This document shows, in pieces, positions 1-6,415 of a stretch of DNA of 9,124 bases; position 1 is the first letter of the stretch, and each line of letters begins with the position of its first letter. A model generated the notes under the pieces. The model saw nothing but the letters and a program-made list of their open reading frames with translations, did no database searches and was not told where the DNA came from. The DNA lies in NCBI GenBank assembly GCA_900768515.1, contig CAAGDG010000186.1, positions 1 through 9,124 of the forward strand, read 5' to 3'. The translations under genes and the position numbers were made by a program. The stretch is from Lentisphaeria bacterium. GTDB lineage: Bacteria; Verrucomicrobiota; Lentisphaeria; Victivallales; Victivallaceae.

Positions 1-1
1 A

Positions 2-427
2 TCTCTTCTCGCCCTGGCAATGCCGGAATTGAAGGCGGCGGGGATCCCCTTCGAATATCTCGACGGAGCAACCCGCAACCGCCAGCAGCGGGTCGACCAC
101 TTCAACAACGATCCGGCAATTCCGCTCTTTCTGCTCAGCCTCAAGGCGGGCGGCACCGGCCTCAATCTGACCAGCGCCGATACGGTGATCATCTACGACC
201 CCTGGTGGAATCCGGCGGTCGAACTCCAGGCCGCCGACCGGACCCACCGCATCGGCCAAACCCGGCCGGTCAGCAGCCTCAAACTGGTGGTCCGCGATTC
301 GATCGAGGAGAAAATCCTGGAACTGCAGGAACGCAAACAGGCGATCTTCGCCTCGGTCATCGACAACCCCGACGCCGAAACCGCGGGACTTTCCATCGAA
401 GACCTCAGAATGCTGCTCGGAGAGTAG
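2..427 (+). CDS. SNF2-family DNA helicase/translocase, C-terminal fragment (5' end outside window)
   Basis: The reading frame is already open at base 2, so the gene begins upstream; the ATG at 20 is an internal Met, not the start. The visible 141 residues are the end of the second RecA-like lobe of a SNF2/SWI2 ATPase. Motif V appears as SLKAGGTGLNLTSAD, followed by VIIYDPWWNPAVE. Motif VI appears as QAADRTHRIGQTRPV, with the arginine finger expected in the HRIGQ segment. The tail (SIEEKILELQERKQ) is the usual post-motif-VI helix of bacterial SNF2 proteins. Known for the family: ATP-driven translocation on double-stranded DNA and remodelling of protein-DNA complexes. The N-terminal domains, any zinc-binding SWIM domain and the specific role cannot be seen. 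It converges on the hydrolase gene, with 47 nt between the stops. Confidence 0.93.
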   Translation, partial: SLLALAMPELKAAGIPFEYLDGATRNRQQRVDHFNNDPAIPLFLLSLKAGGTGLNLTSADTVIIYDPWWNPAVELQAADRTHRIGQTRPVSSLKLVVRDSIEEKILELQERKQAIFASVIDNPDAETAGLSIEDLRMLLGE

Positions 428-440
428 GCGGGAATCCGGA

Positions 441-474
441 GGGGGAGGACGAACGGTCCCCCCCGTCCGCTCCC
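441..474. terminator. Possible hairpin between convergent genes
   Basis: The 47-nt gap between the convergent helicase and hydrolase stops holds an imperfect GC-rich inverted repeat. Bases 441-451 can pair with 464-474: five pairs next to the loop (GGACG with CGTCC), one A-G mismatch, then five more including one G-U. The loop is 11 nt. The + strand continues with a short TATTT rather than a real T-tract, so this is at best a weak intrinsic terminator. It could serve both strands. Confidence 0.3.
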
Positions 475-2370
475 CTATTTCGTCTTCAGCAGAATGCCGG
501 CCAGGGAGTGCGGCGGAAGCGTCACCCGCGCTCCATCCGCAACTTCCTTCACCTCAAGCGGAATCACCTTCACCGTATCGGGAACGGTTTCGTTGTCCGA
601 CTGCAGAGACGGTCCGGTCAGCACCTCGCCGGACACCGGAACTGTGCCTGGGATACCGATCGTCAGCGTCTCCGGTTCCAGCGAACTGTTGACCGCAATC
701 ACCGCGAAACGCTTCCCGTCGGCGGAGCGCGAAACCGTCGCACTAACCACCTTCCGGAGTTCCGACTCCGGAACAAACCGGGTCACTTTCAAATTGCGGA
801 AGAACATCTTCCCGGCACCACCGCCCTGATGCCGGCGCGCTTTGACGGTCAACCCCGAAATGTCCTCCAGCGGGATGTAATCGACGGAGACACGGGTCCA
901 TTCCGGCGAGAAGGTCGATTTGGTATTGACCGCCGAACGGGTCGCCTCCCAGCCGCGGCTGTCGCCCAGTTCCAACGCGGCACCGGAGCTGCCCTTCATC
1001 CCCTCCACCCGGATCTCGCCGGTGAGACGGTAACCGTACCGGGAGTCGGCCGGAAGTTTTTTCGAGGCGTGGAAGAAGTTCATCGCCGTGTCATCCGGAA
1101 ACTCCACCTCCAGAACCCCGTCCGGCAGTTCCCGCAGCCGGAAAGACTTCCCGGCAAGGAAGACCCAGGGCTGCTCCGGCAGCAGATTCCGTTCCAGCTC
1201 GGCGGCGGAAAGCTTCTTCGCCTCGGCGAAATCGCGCCCCGCCACGGAGCCGGTGATCTCCGGCGTCAGAAGCTCGTCCAGCAGATAACGGCTGAACAGC
1301 TGTATCATAAGGTAGTTCGGCCGCTTGAGATAGGGGGCTTTCCGGTTGCGCACCATCCCCCACGCCTCGTTCACATACTGCCAGTAGTGGGCGGTGAACA
1401 CCTCCGGCGCGTAGCAGAACTGCCGCAGCCACTCGGAATTCATCAGCGCACCGGCCAGCGTGGCATGCGATTTGAGATCGGTGTTGAACTCGGTGACCGC
1501 AAGCTGAAGATCGGTCGAACCGGCCTTCGCGGCATGGTTCCGGCAGCTCTCCAGCATACGACGGAATTTTTGTTCCTGTTCAAATAAACTCCGCTGGAAA
1601 TTCCGGCGGTCGTAACCGTACACCCGAACATAGACGTGGGGAACCAGAAAATCGAACTCCTTCCCCAGCACCGCCATCACCGGATTGTTCCATGAACTCT
1701 CCCCCAATTCCGACGGCCCGTGCATCACGACGCCGAGCCGGATCCGCGGGTCGACCGATCGCATTGCCCGGCGGAAAGCGAGGTAATCCTGCGCATATTT
1801 CTCCGGCGTAACGGTTGGCTCCGGCTTCAAATAGTGATTGCCGTGGTAACTTTCGTTGCCGTACTCAAAAAGCGTCACATGGTAGGGCGCGGGGTGCCCC
1901 AGTCCGGCGCGGCGCTTCGCCCAGGAAGATTTCCCGTCGTCCGGAGCGTTCAGAAACTCCACCAGCTCGGCCGCCTCCTGCGGCGATCCGCGGAAGGCGG
2001 AGAGTCCCAGAATCGGCGTCATGCCGGTCTCCTCGCAGAGATTCAGAAACTCCAGAAGCCCCAGCGCCGGCTTTTTCCCCTCCAGTCCGGCGGCCACCTT
2101 CCAGTTGAAGTTGTGGGTGCCTCCGCAACCGCCCGGGTAGCGCTGGGCGCGAAGACCGGATTCCCGGAGCAGCTGTATCAGTTCCGGAACCACGGTGTGG
2201 GTGCCTGGCTCCACCAGTCCGTAACCATCCCCGTAGGCGAGCTGGTTGACGCCGAAAATCTCCCGGCGGACCGGGATCGGATCCTCTCCGGCAATTTTCA
2301 ACAGCGATTCCGCGAAAGCCCCGGCGAAGGGGAGCGCCGCGAGCGTCACGATTCGAAAAACGAATTTCAT
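475..2370 (-). CDS. Secreted clan GH-A glycoside hydrolase, GH51 alpha-L-arabinofuranosidase-like, with a carbohydrate-binding-like insert
   Basis: The frame can start at TTG (2373) or ATG (2370). The ATG is preferred because AAGGA lies 8 nt before it. Numbering here counts the TTG as residue 1. Residues 1-21 form a signal peptide (basic start, hydrophobic core, cut near AFA-ES). The catalytic TIM barrel covers about residues 35-370. It holds RYPGGCGGTHNFNW (78-91), as in GH51 sugar-binding loops, GNE at 172-174 (E174 the likely acid/base) and AVTEFN at 292-297 (E295 the likely nucleophile); this is the clan GH-A pairing. Residues about 445-535 look like a CBM4/9-type jelly roll (YGYRLTGEIRV, EWTRVSVDY, FFRNLKV). 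A beta-sandwich (about 545-632) ends the protein. Length, 631 aa, fits an arabinofuranosidase plus one extra module. Exact substrate is uncertain; another clan GH-A family is possible. It is the last gene of the prepilin-hydrolase pair and lies 29 nt after the prepilin stop. Confidence 0.68.
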   Translation of the reverse strand: MKFVFRIVTLAALPFAGAFAESLLKIAGEDPIPVRREIFGVNQLAYGDGYGLVEPGTHTVVPELIQLLRESGLRAQRYPGGCGGTHNFNWKVAAGLEGKKPALGLLEFLNLCEETGMTPILGLSAFRGSPQEAAELVEFLNAPDDGKSSWAKRRAGLGHPAPYHVTLFEYGNESYHGNHYLKPEPTVTPEKYAQDYLAFRRAMRSVDPRIRLGVVMHGPSELGESSWNNPVMAVLGKEFDFLVPHVYVRVYGYDRRNFQRSLFEQEQKFRRMLESCRNHAAKAGSTDLQLAVTEFNTDLKSHATLAGALMNSEWLRQFCYAPEVFTAHYWQYVNEAWGMVRNRKAPYLKRPNYLMIQLFSRYLLDELLTPEITGSVAGRDFAEAKKLSAAELERNLLPEQPWVFLAGKSFRLRELPDGVLEVEFPDDTAMNFFHASKKLPADSRYGYRLTGEIRVEGMKGSSGAALELGDSRGWEATRSAVNTKSTFSPEWTRVSVDYIPLEDISGLTVKARRHQGGGAGKMFFRNLKVTRFVPESELRKVVSATVSRSADGKRFAVIAVNSSLEPETLTIGIPGTVPVSGEVLTGPSLQSDNETVPDTVKVIPLEVKEVADGARVTLPPHSLAGILLKTK

Positions 2371-2399
2371 CAAAGGGTTCCTTTCTTATTACCTTTGGG

Positions 2400-3113
2400 T
2401 CACATCTCATGCTGACCGTAAATCAGTTCGGAGCTGGAAAATTCGCAGTCCACCAGAAGTCCGTTCCGGGTGTAGCTCGCCACATGTCCATCACCATGAA
2501 GCAGGTTGGCCCGCTCACTGTGCCGCAAATGAACATTGGTCTTCGCCCCGGCGGTGCGCCGGTAGTAGAAAACGCACCACTGCCCGGGTTGATCCTTGGT
2601 GACCGCCGCATTGTTGCTGGCGGTATCGATCAGAAGCGGAATCTGTGAAGCACTGGTGTAGTCGAGCGTGCAATCCGGTACCTGGAGCGAGTCGAGCCGG
2701 ATGCTGTACCCCTCCGCGCTGTCCGGACTGTTGCCGTTTCCGACATTGTAACCGTAGGTGCAGTAGCCGCGCTGCAGCGAATTTTCCAGATAGTAGGCCG
2801 GACACCGCAGAATCGGATCCCGCATGGTGTTGGGGCTGTTCGTCATGCCGTCGTTCCGGAGCAGGCCGGCATCGGCGAGCCGCGCGTAGAGGTAAGCTCG
2901 ACCGCTGGTCCATTTTCCCACCGCCGGCAGCATCCCGTCGTAGGAGTCGGCGTAAAGTTGCAGCGTGGTGCCGCACTGTCGCAGATTGCTCACGCAGGTT
3001 GCGGCACGCGCCTTCTCCCGCGCCTGATTCAGCGCCGGCAAGAGCATCGCCGCCAGAATCGCGATGATCGCGATCACCACCAGAAGCTCGATCAAAGTGA
3101 AATTCCGTCTCAT
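2400..3113 (-). CDS. Prepilin-type N-terminal cleavage/methylation protein with H-X9-DG motif
   Basis: A 237-aa type II secretion/type IV pilin-like protein. The N terminus is MRRN followed by FTLIELLVVIAIIAILAAML: a short basic leader, Phe at +1, Glu at mature position +5, and a long hydrophobic helix that acts as membrane anchor and assembly spine. The residue before the presumed cut is Asn, not the textbook Gly. The C-terminal region has H198 followed by nine residues and D208-G209, then H210-V211, matching the H-X9-DG motif that marks large paralogous prepilin-like families in Planctomycetes and Lentisphaerota. Five cysteines between residues 40 and 180 could form disulfides outside the membrane. 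The ATG start is supported by AAGGAGG 4 nt upstream. It sits just before the secreted hydrolase and is probably co-transcribed with it. A role in surface display or substrate contact is inferred; no function has been shown. Confidence 0.9.
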   Translation of the reverse strand: MRRNFTLIELLVVIAIIAILAAMLLPALNQAREKARAATCVSNLRQCGTTLQLYADSYDGMLPAVGKWTSGRAYLYARLADAGLLRNDGMTNSPNTMRDPILRCPAYYLENSLQRGYCTYGYNVGNGNSPDSAEGYSIRLDSLQVPDCTLDYTSASQIPLLIDTASNNAAVTKDQPGQWCVFYYRRTAGAKTNVHLRHSERANLLHGDGHVASYTRNGLLVDCEFSSSELIYGQHEM

Positions 3114-3122
3114 GGCCCCTCC

Positions 3123-3203
3123 TTTTTACTTCCATTAATTCTATGGTTTTTTAGAAATCGGGACAAAAGCTCCGCTGCTTCCTTGTTTGATGGAAGTTAA
3201 AAA
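3123..3203 (-). promoter_or_regulatory. Foldable 5' leader of the prepilin-hydrolase transcript
   Basis: In the - strand transcript, ACTTCCAT (3197-3190) can pair with ATGGAAGT (3135-3128). After one bulged A at 3198, five U (3203-3199) can pair with five A (3127-3123) lying directly against the GGAGG ribosome-binding site. This gives a 13-pair stem closing nearly the whole leader. Inside it two short, weaker stems are possible (GGAAGC with GCTTTT; TTCT with AGAA), so a three-way junction can be drawn. It may modulate translation of the prepilin gene, or may be chance in AT-rich DNA. It matches no riboswitch class I recognise. Confidence 0.3.
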
Positions 3204-3210
3204 ATAGATT

Positions 3211-3239
3211 TTTATATTCTACTTATCTTAACGGCGCAA
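3211..3239 (-). promoter_or_regulatory. Candidate sigma70 promoter for the prepilin-hydrolase genes
   Basis: Read on the - strand, TTGCGC (3239-3234) and TATAAA (3216-3211) are separated by 17 nt. The -35 box lies inside the last codons of the lacI-type gene, whose stop is at 3228-3230. Transcription would start near 3204, leaving a leader of about 90 nt. The near-palindrome AAAAAT-AG-ATTTTT (3200-3213) overlaps the -10 box and start, and might be an operator, but it does not match the palindromes at the lacI promoter. Read-through from the lacI gene is an alternative source of transcription. Confidence 0.4.
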
Positions 3240-4250
3240 CGGCCGGACTGTATCGCCGGACTCAATCAGCGGCCGCAGCCGTATCACCTCCGCCTGCGGC
3301 GGTTCCGGAACACGGAGCAGCGCGGAAACCCGGTCCGCCAGCCGGTCCGGATCGACCCCCGCCGTCGTGAAACGCAACGGGAAATCCCATCGTGGCGGCA
3401 GCCGGTTGAAGTGGCCGAAACAGACCACGGAGAGATCCTCCGGAATCCGAATTCCGAGCGATGCCGCGGTACAGTAGAGCTGTTTGGCCAGCGCCAGTTT
3501 CTCACAAATCCACGCGGTGTGACGCCTTGAACGGAGCACTTCCGCAAGTGCGGAAAGATCCCCGTAGCGATCCCCCACCGTGTCCTCCTCCGGGGAGAAA
3601 GCGGGAAGGACGTCGCGGATCGCCTGAATCCGGCTGTGGCTGCGCTCATCGATATTCTCCCGTTCCGAATAACGGCGATACTCCCCGAACTCCCCGAAAT
3701 ACCCGATTCGGATGTGGCCGGACTGGAGCAACTCCTCCGCAGCGGCCCGCATGAACTCTCCCGGATCGGCCAGAAAGAACGGACAATTGCAATCGGTCCG
3801 GACGACCGTGGAGATCGCGACCGTCCGGATTCCGCTCCGGCTCAACTCCGCCGCCTCGGCATCGGAAATTCCCGCCCAGTAGTAGATCACCACCGCGAAA
3901 GGATGGGCGTTCCGGCAGAACTCCAAAGTCCGGGCGGAGCTCCCGACAAAGGAGAGCGGCAGAAAATCGTTCTCCCGGCAGCGGTCGGCCAGAATCCGCA
4001 TCACATTGCCGCTCTCGTTCGCAGAACTTTCCCGGCTGGAAATCAGCACCACCGTGTGATCCGGGTCCGGCAGCTGCAACCGCAGTTTCAGGTTGTTGCA
4101 ACGCCAGCCGCAGTCCTCGATCGACCGGATGATCCGCGCCTTGATCTCCGGTTTCACACCCGCACTGCCGTTGATCACCCGCGACACCGTCGCGATGCTC
4201 ACGCCGCTCCACCGGGCGATATCCCGGATTGTGATCTTCTCTCCCGCCAT
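3228..4250 (-). CDS. LacI/GalR-family transcriptional regulator
   Basis: A 340-aa DNA-binding regulator. An N-terminal helix-turn-helix spans residues 6-28 (ITIRDIARWSGVS, then IATVSRVING), with the recognition helix beginning at VSIATVSR. A hinge region follows at about 48-60 (CNNLKLRLQL), diverged from the usual PN-x-x-AR-x-L form. A periplasmic-binding-protein-like sensor domain fills about residues 65-340, with typical segments HTVVLIS, FAVVIYYW, HIRIGYFG and IPEDLSVVCFG. The frame stays open up to 4358, but the helix-turn-helix sets the start near 4250. The ATG at 4250 has GGAG 6 nt upstream; the ATG at 4256 has that GGAG touching it and is less likely. Its own promoter is flanked by two identical palindromes, so autoregulation is likely. 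By family and position it probably controls the prepilin-hydrolase genes in response to a sugar; the effector is not predictable. Confidence 0.92.
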   Translation of the reverse strand: MAGEKITIRDIARWSGVSIATVSRVINGSAGVKPEIKARIIRSIEDCGWRCNNLKLRLQLPDPDHTVVLISSRESSANESGNVMRILADRCRENDFLPLSFVGSSARTLEFCRNAHPFAVVIYYWAGISDAEAAELSRSGIRTVAISTVVRTDCNCPFFLADPGEFMRAAAEELLQSGHIRIGYFGEFGEYRRYSERENIDERSHSRIQAIRDVLPAFSPEEDTVGDRYGDLSALAEVLRSRRHTAWICEKLALAKQLYCTAASLGIRIPEDLSVVCFGHFNRLPPRWDFPLRFTTAGVDPDRLADRVSALLRVPEPPQAEVIRLRPLIESGDTVRPLRR

Positions 4251-4258
4251 CTGCATCT

Positions 4259-4271
4259 CCGATTCAATCGG
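4259..4271 (-). promoter_or_regulatory. Small hairpin over the lacI-type ribosome-binding site
   Basis: In the mRNA, CCGAT and ATCGG flank a three-base loop TGA. The 3' arm shares its GG with the GGAG Shine-Dalgarno sequence used by the start at 4250, so folding would partly hide that site. It is only five pairs, and chance cannot be excluded. Confidence 0.3.
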
Positions 4272-4282
4272 CCCCTTTCTTC

Positions 4283-4296
4283 TGAAAATATTTTCA
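4283..4296. promoter_or_regulatory. Operator-like palindrome, start-site copy
   Basis: TGAAAATATTTTCA is a perfect 14-bp palindrome. It lies just downstream of the predicted transcription start of the lacI-type gene (about +4 to +17), a classical place for a repressor to block transcription. An identical copy sits at 4344-4357. The TGAAAA/TTTTCA half-sites are usual for LacI-family operators, but the centre is AT rather than the common CG. Confidence 0.68.
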
Positions 4297-4305
4297 CACA
4301 CTACA

Positions 4306-4334
4306 ATTATACTACAAAACGGCTCGAATGCCAA
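4306..4334 (-). promoter_or_regulatory. Strong sigma70-type promoter of the lacI-type gene
   Basis: On the - strand, TTGGCA (4334-4329) and TATAAT (4311-4306) are exactly 17 nt apart. The -10 box is a perfect consensus and the -35 box has four of six consensus bases. The predicted start is near 4299, about 48 nt before the ATG at 4250. The promoter is bracketed by the two palindromes at 4283-4296 and 4344-4357. Confidence 0.75.
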
Positions 4335-4343
4335 GATCCTTTT

Positions 4344-4357
4344 TGAAAATATTTTCA
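4344..4357. promoter_or_regulatory. Operator-like palindrome, upstream copy
   Basis: A second exact copy of TGAAAATATTTTCA, lying about -45 to -58 relative to the predicted start of the lacI-type gene. Its centre is 61 bp from that of the first copy, close to six helical turns. One tetrameric or paired LacI-type repressor could bridge both sites and loop the promoter. The remaining gap up to the larE stop (4358-4467) holds only a short GCCGG-GAA-CCGGC inverted repeat at 4419-4431, without a T-tract. Confidence 0.66.
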
Positions 4358-4467
4358 TTTTTTTGCCAAAAAGAGGCGACGGCGAAGATCAGCGGAGAAA
4401 AATGGAGGTCGGGACATTGCCGGGAACCGGCCGCGTCACATCATGCCGGAAGTGCGAAATAAGTTTT

Positions 4468-5259
4468 TCAGAGCGGTCGATTCATCGATCCGGTCCGATA
4501 GAGTGCCAGTTCCACCTCGGAGTAGCCGCAGCCGGCGAGCGCCGCGGCCAGCTCCTCCCGGACCGCTTCCGCCCGGGAGAGCTCCTCCGGCGGCAGTTCA
4601 ATCCGGGCTTTCTTTCCGGAGAGATCGCGCACCCGGACCGCCCGGAATCCGCGGCGGCGCAGCAGCTCCTCCGCCGCCTCGACCCGGGACAGCGCCCCGG
4701 AAGAAAGGGGGGTCCCGGTCGGAATCCGACTGGCCAGGCAGGCGGCTGCGGGCAGGTCCCAGGTGGAAAGCCCCCACTCCCGGCTCCGCTCCCGGATCAT
4801 CGCCTTGGTGAACCCCGCCGCCAACAGCGGATGGAGCACGCCAAGCTCCTCCGCCGCCCGCAGTCCGGGCCGGTAATCCCCGAGATCGTCGCAGTTGGTG
4901 CCGTCCGCCAGAACCGGAAAGCCGCGCAGGGAAGCCTCCCGCTGCAACGCACCGAAAATCATCCGCTTGCAGTGGTAGCACCGCTCCGGCGTATTCGCCC
5001 GGACTTCGGGCCGCTCCAGCGGAGTGACTTCGCAGACCGCGAGCGGCAGACCGGCCCGTTCCGCCCATGCGAGCGCCGCGTCGAACTCCCGGCGCGGCAG
5101 CAGAGGAGAATCCGCCAGCACCAGAAGCAGATGCTCCCCGCCCAGCGTCCGGCGCGCCGCCTCGGCCAGAAAGGCGCTGTCGCAGCCGCCGGAAAAGGCG
5201 ATCGCCAGAAGCGGATGTTTCCGCAGTTCAGCGTCCAGTTTTACGTCGATAGAGTTCAA
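4468..5259 (-). CDS. larE: LarE-type ATP-dependent sacrificial sulfur transferase
   Basis: A 263-aa member of the PP-loop ATPases. The pyrophosphate-binding loop is at 20-28 (IAFSGGCDS), and the LarE core motifs ADGTNCDD (118-125) and PAAACLASRIP (170-180) are present. In nickel-pincer cofactor synthesis, LarE adenylylates the pyridinium carboxylates and swaps oxygen for sulfur. Three cysteines stand at the expected places: C94 and C97 (RCYHCKR) and C174 (in ACLASR). In Lactobacillus plantarum LarE a lone cysteine in the last motif gives up its sulfur; homologues with the CxxC plus C set bind a 4Fe-4S cluster, so this protein is more likely of the cluster type. The start is TTG at 5259, with AGGAG 4 nt before it, inside the glycosyltransferase gene (32-nt overlap), suggesting coupled translation. 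No larA, larB or larC is visible, so the client enzyme is unknown. Confidence 0.88.
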   Translation of the reverse strand: MNSIDVKLDAELRKHPLLAIAFSGGCDSAFLAEAARRTLGGEHLLLVLADSPLLPRREFDAALAWAERAGLPLAVCEVTPLERPEVRANTPERCYHCKRMIFGALQREASLRGFPVLADGTNCDDLGDYRPGLRAAEELGVLHPLLAAGFTKAMIRERSREWGLSTWDLPAAACLASRIPTGTPLSSGALSRVEAAEELLRRRGFRAVRVRDLSGKKARIELPPEELSRAEAVREELAAALAGCGYSEVELALYRTGSMNRPL

Positions 5260-6415
5260 GATACTCCTGCTCCAGAATCTCCGCCATCCGGTGCCAGTCG
5301 AAACGCTCCAGAACCAGGCGGCGGCCGTTTTCCCCCATGCTCCGGGAGAGACCGGGCGTGGTCAGGATCCGGCGGGTCGCCTCCATGACGCCGGAGACGT
5401 TTTCCGGTTCCACACAGTAGCCGGTTTCACCGTCCAGCACCACCTCGGGCGTGCCGTCGAGCCGGAACCCCACCGCTGGAATCCCGGAGGCCAGCGCCTG
5501 CACCACCGAACGCGGCAGCCCCTCCCGCAGCGAAAGATGCCAGAGCATCCCGGCCAGCGCCAGATAGCGATGGACCTGATCCGGCGGAACCAGTCCGGCA
5601 AAGTGAACACGTCCGGTCAACCCCAGCTCCCCGATCTGCCGGTGCAGCTGATCGTACATCGGCCCGTCCCCGACCACCAGCAGCCGCAGGTCCGGGAACT
5701 CCCGGCTCAGCCCGGCAAACGCCGGAATCACATATTCGTACCCCTTCATCGGGAAAAGCCGGGCGACGACGGCAATCACCCGTGCGCCCTCCGGAATGCC
5801 GAGTTCGCGCCGCAACTCCGGATCCGGCCGGGAATCCGCAAACTGCCGGGTGTCCATGCCGCTGTAAACCACTTTATAAAGCTCCCGCGGAGCGACCCTC
5901 GCTTCGACACACTGGTCGATCATCGCCTGCGCCACCGCGAAAATCCGGTCGGACCGCCGCGCGGCAATCCGTTCGGCCACCCGGTAAATAAAATTCTTCC
6001 ACGGCTTTTCATAAGGCGTGAACGCCTGCCCGTGAACCGTGTGAACCACCACCGGAACTCCGGCGCGACGCGCGGCAATCCGGCCGAGAATCCCCGCTTT
6101 TGAACTGTGGGTGTGCACGACGTCAAACTTTCGTTCCCGGAAGAATCGTTCCAGCTCCCGGCACGCCTTCCAGTCGTCGAACGGGGAAAGCTCCCGGACC
6201 AGATGCGGCTGTTCGACAATTTCAAACGGCGGGAAATCGACGTTCTGCAGCAGTTTCCCCTCCCGCCCCGGCGACGGACCGGTGACCAGTGTCACCGGAT
6301 ACCCCTTCTGCAAATGGCCGAGAATGGTATAAAGCGTATTTTCCTGCGCCCCGCCGACAATCATGCGGGTGATCACGTGGCAGATTTTGAGTCCGCTCTC
6401 ACCGGACGAATTCAT
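5228..6415 (-). CDS. GT4-family glycosyltransferase (GT-B fold)
   Basis: A 395-aa cytoplasmic or membrane-associated sugar transferase. The N-terminal acceptor half has the glycine-rich GGAQENT loop (21-27) and HTHSSKAGILGR (101-112). The C-terminal nucleotide-sugar half has VARLFPMKGYEYVI (217-230), VVGDGP (247-252), REGLPRSVVQALASG (297-311) and the DGTPEVV segment (320-326). These are GT4 hallmarks of retaining enzymes used in polysaccharide, capsule or glycolipid assembly; donor and acceptor cannot be told. The usual E-x7-E pair reads E298 and Q306. The frame stays open upstream to 6562, but the family start (LKICHVITRMIVGGAQ) and GGAGGT 8 nt before the ATG at 6415 favour that start. It overlaps the end of comEC by 17 nt and larE by 32 nt, so it is the middle gene of an operon. 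Confidence 0.92.
   Translation of the reverse strand: MNSSGESGLKICHVITRMIVGGAQENTLYTILGHLQKGYPVTLVTGPSPGREGKLLQNVDFPPFEIVEQPHLVRELSPFDDWKACRELERFFRERKFDVVHTHSSKAGILGRIAARRAGVPVVVHTVHGQAFTPYEKPWKNFIYRVAERIAARRSDRIFAVAQAMIDQCVEARVAPRELYKVVYSGMDTRQFADSRPDPELRRELGIPEGARVIAVVARLFPMKGYEYVIPAFAGLSREFPDLRLLVVGDGPMYDQLHRQIGELGLTGRVHFAGLVPPDQVHRYLALAGMLWHLSLREGLPRSVVQALASGIPAVGFRLDGTPEVVLDGETGYCVEPENVSGVMEATRRILTTPGLSRSMGENGRRLVLERFDWHRMAEILEQEYLELYRRKTGR

Noticed and set aside
205..1587. Long + strand open frame (460 codons) antisense to the hydrolase gene
   Set aside because: It overlaps the convincing helicase end and the signal-peptide hydrolase, its product is Arg/Pro/Gly-rich with no domain, and GC-rich genes routinely leave such shadow frames.
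4251..4358. Longer start for the LacI-type regulator
   Set aside because: The extra residues precede the helix-turn-helix, would place the promoter and an operator inside the coding region, and lack a ribosome-binding site; the ATG at 4250 has GGAG at good spacing.
4419..4431. Terminator after larE (GCCGG-GAA-CCGGC)
   Set aside because: Five-pair stem with no following T-tract on the - strand; not enough to call.
4093..5388. Long + strand open frame across the lacI promoter and larE
   Set aside because: It runs antisense to two well-supported genes and the lacI promoter, has low-complexity composition and no recognisable motif.
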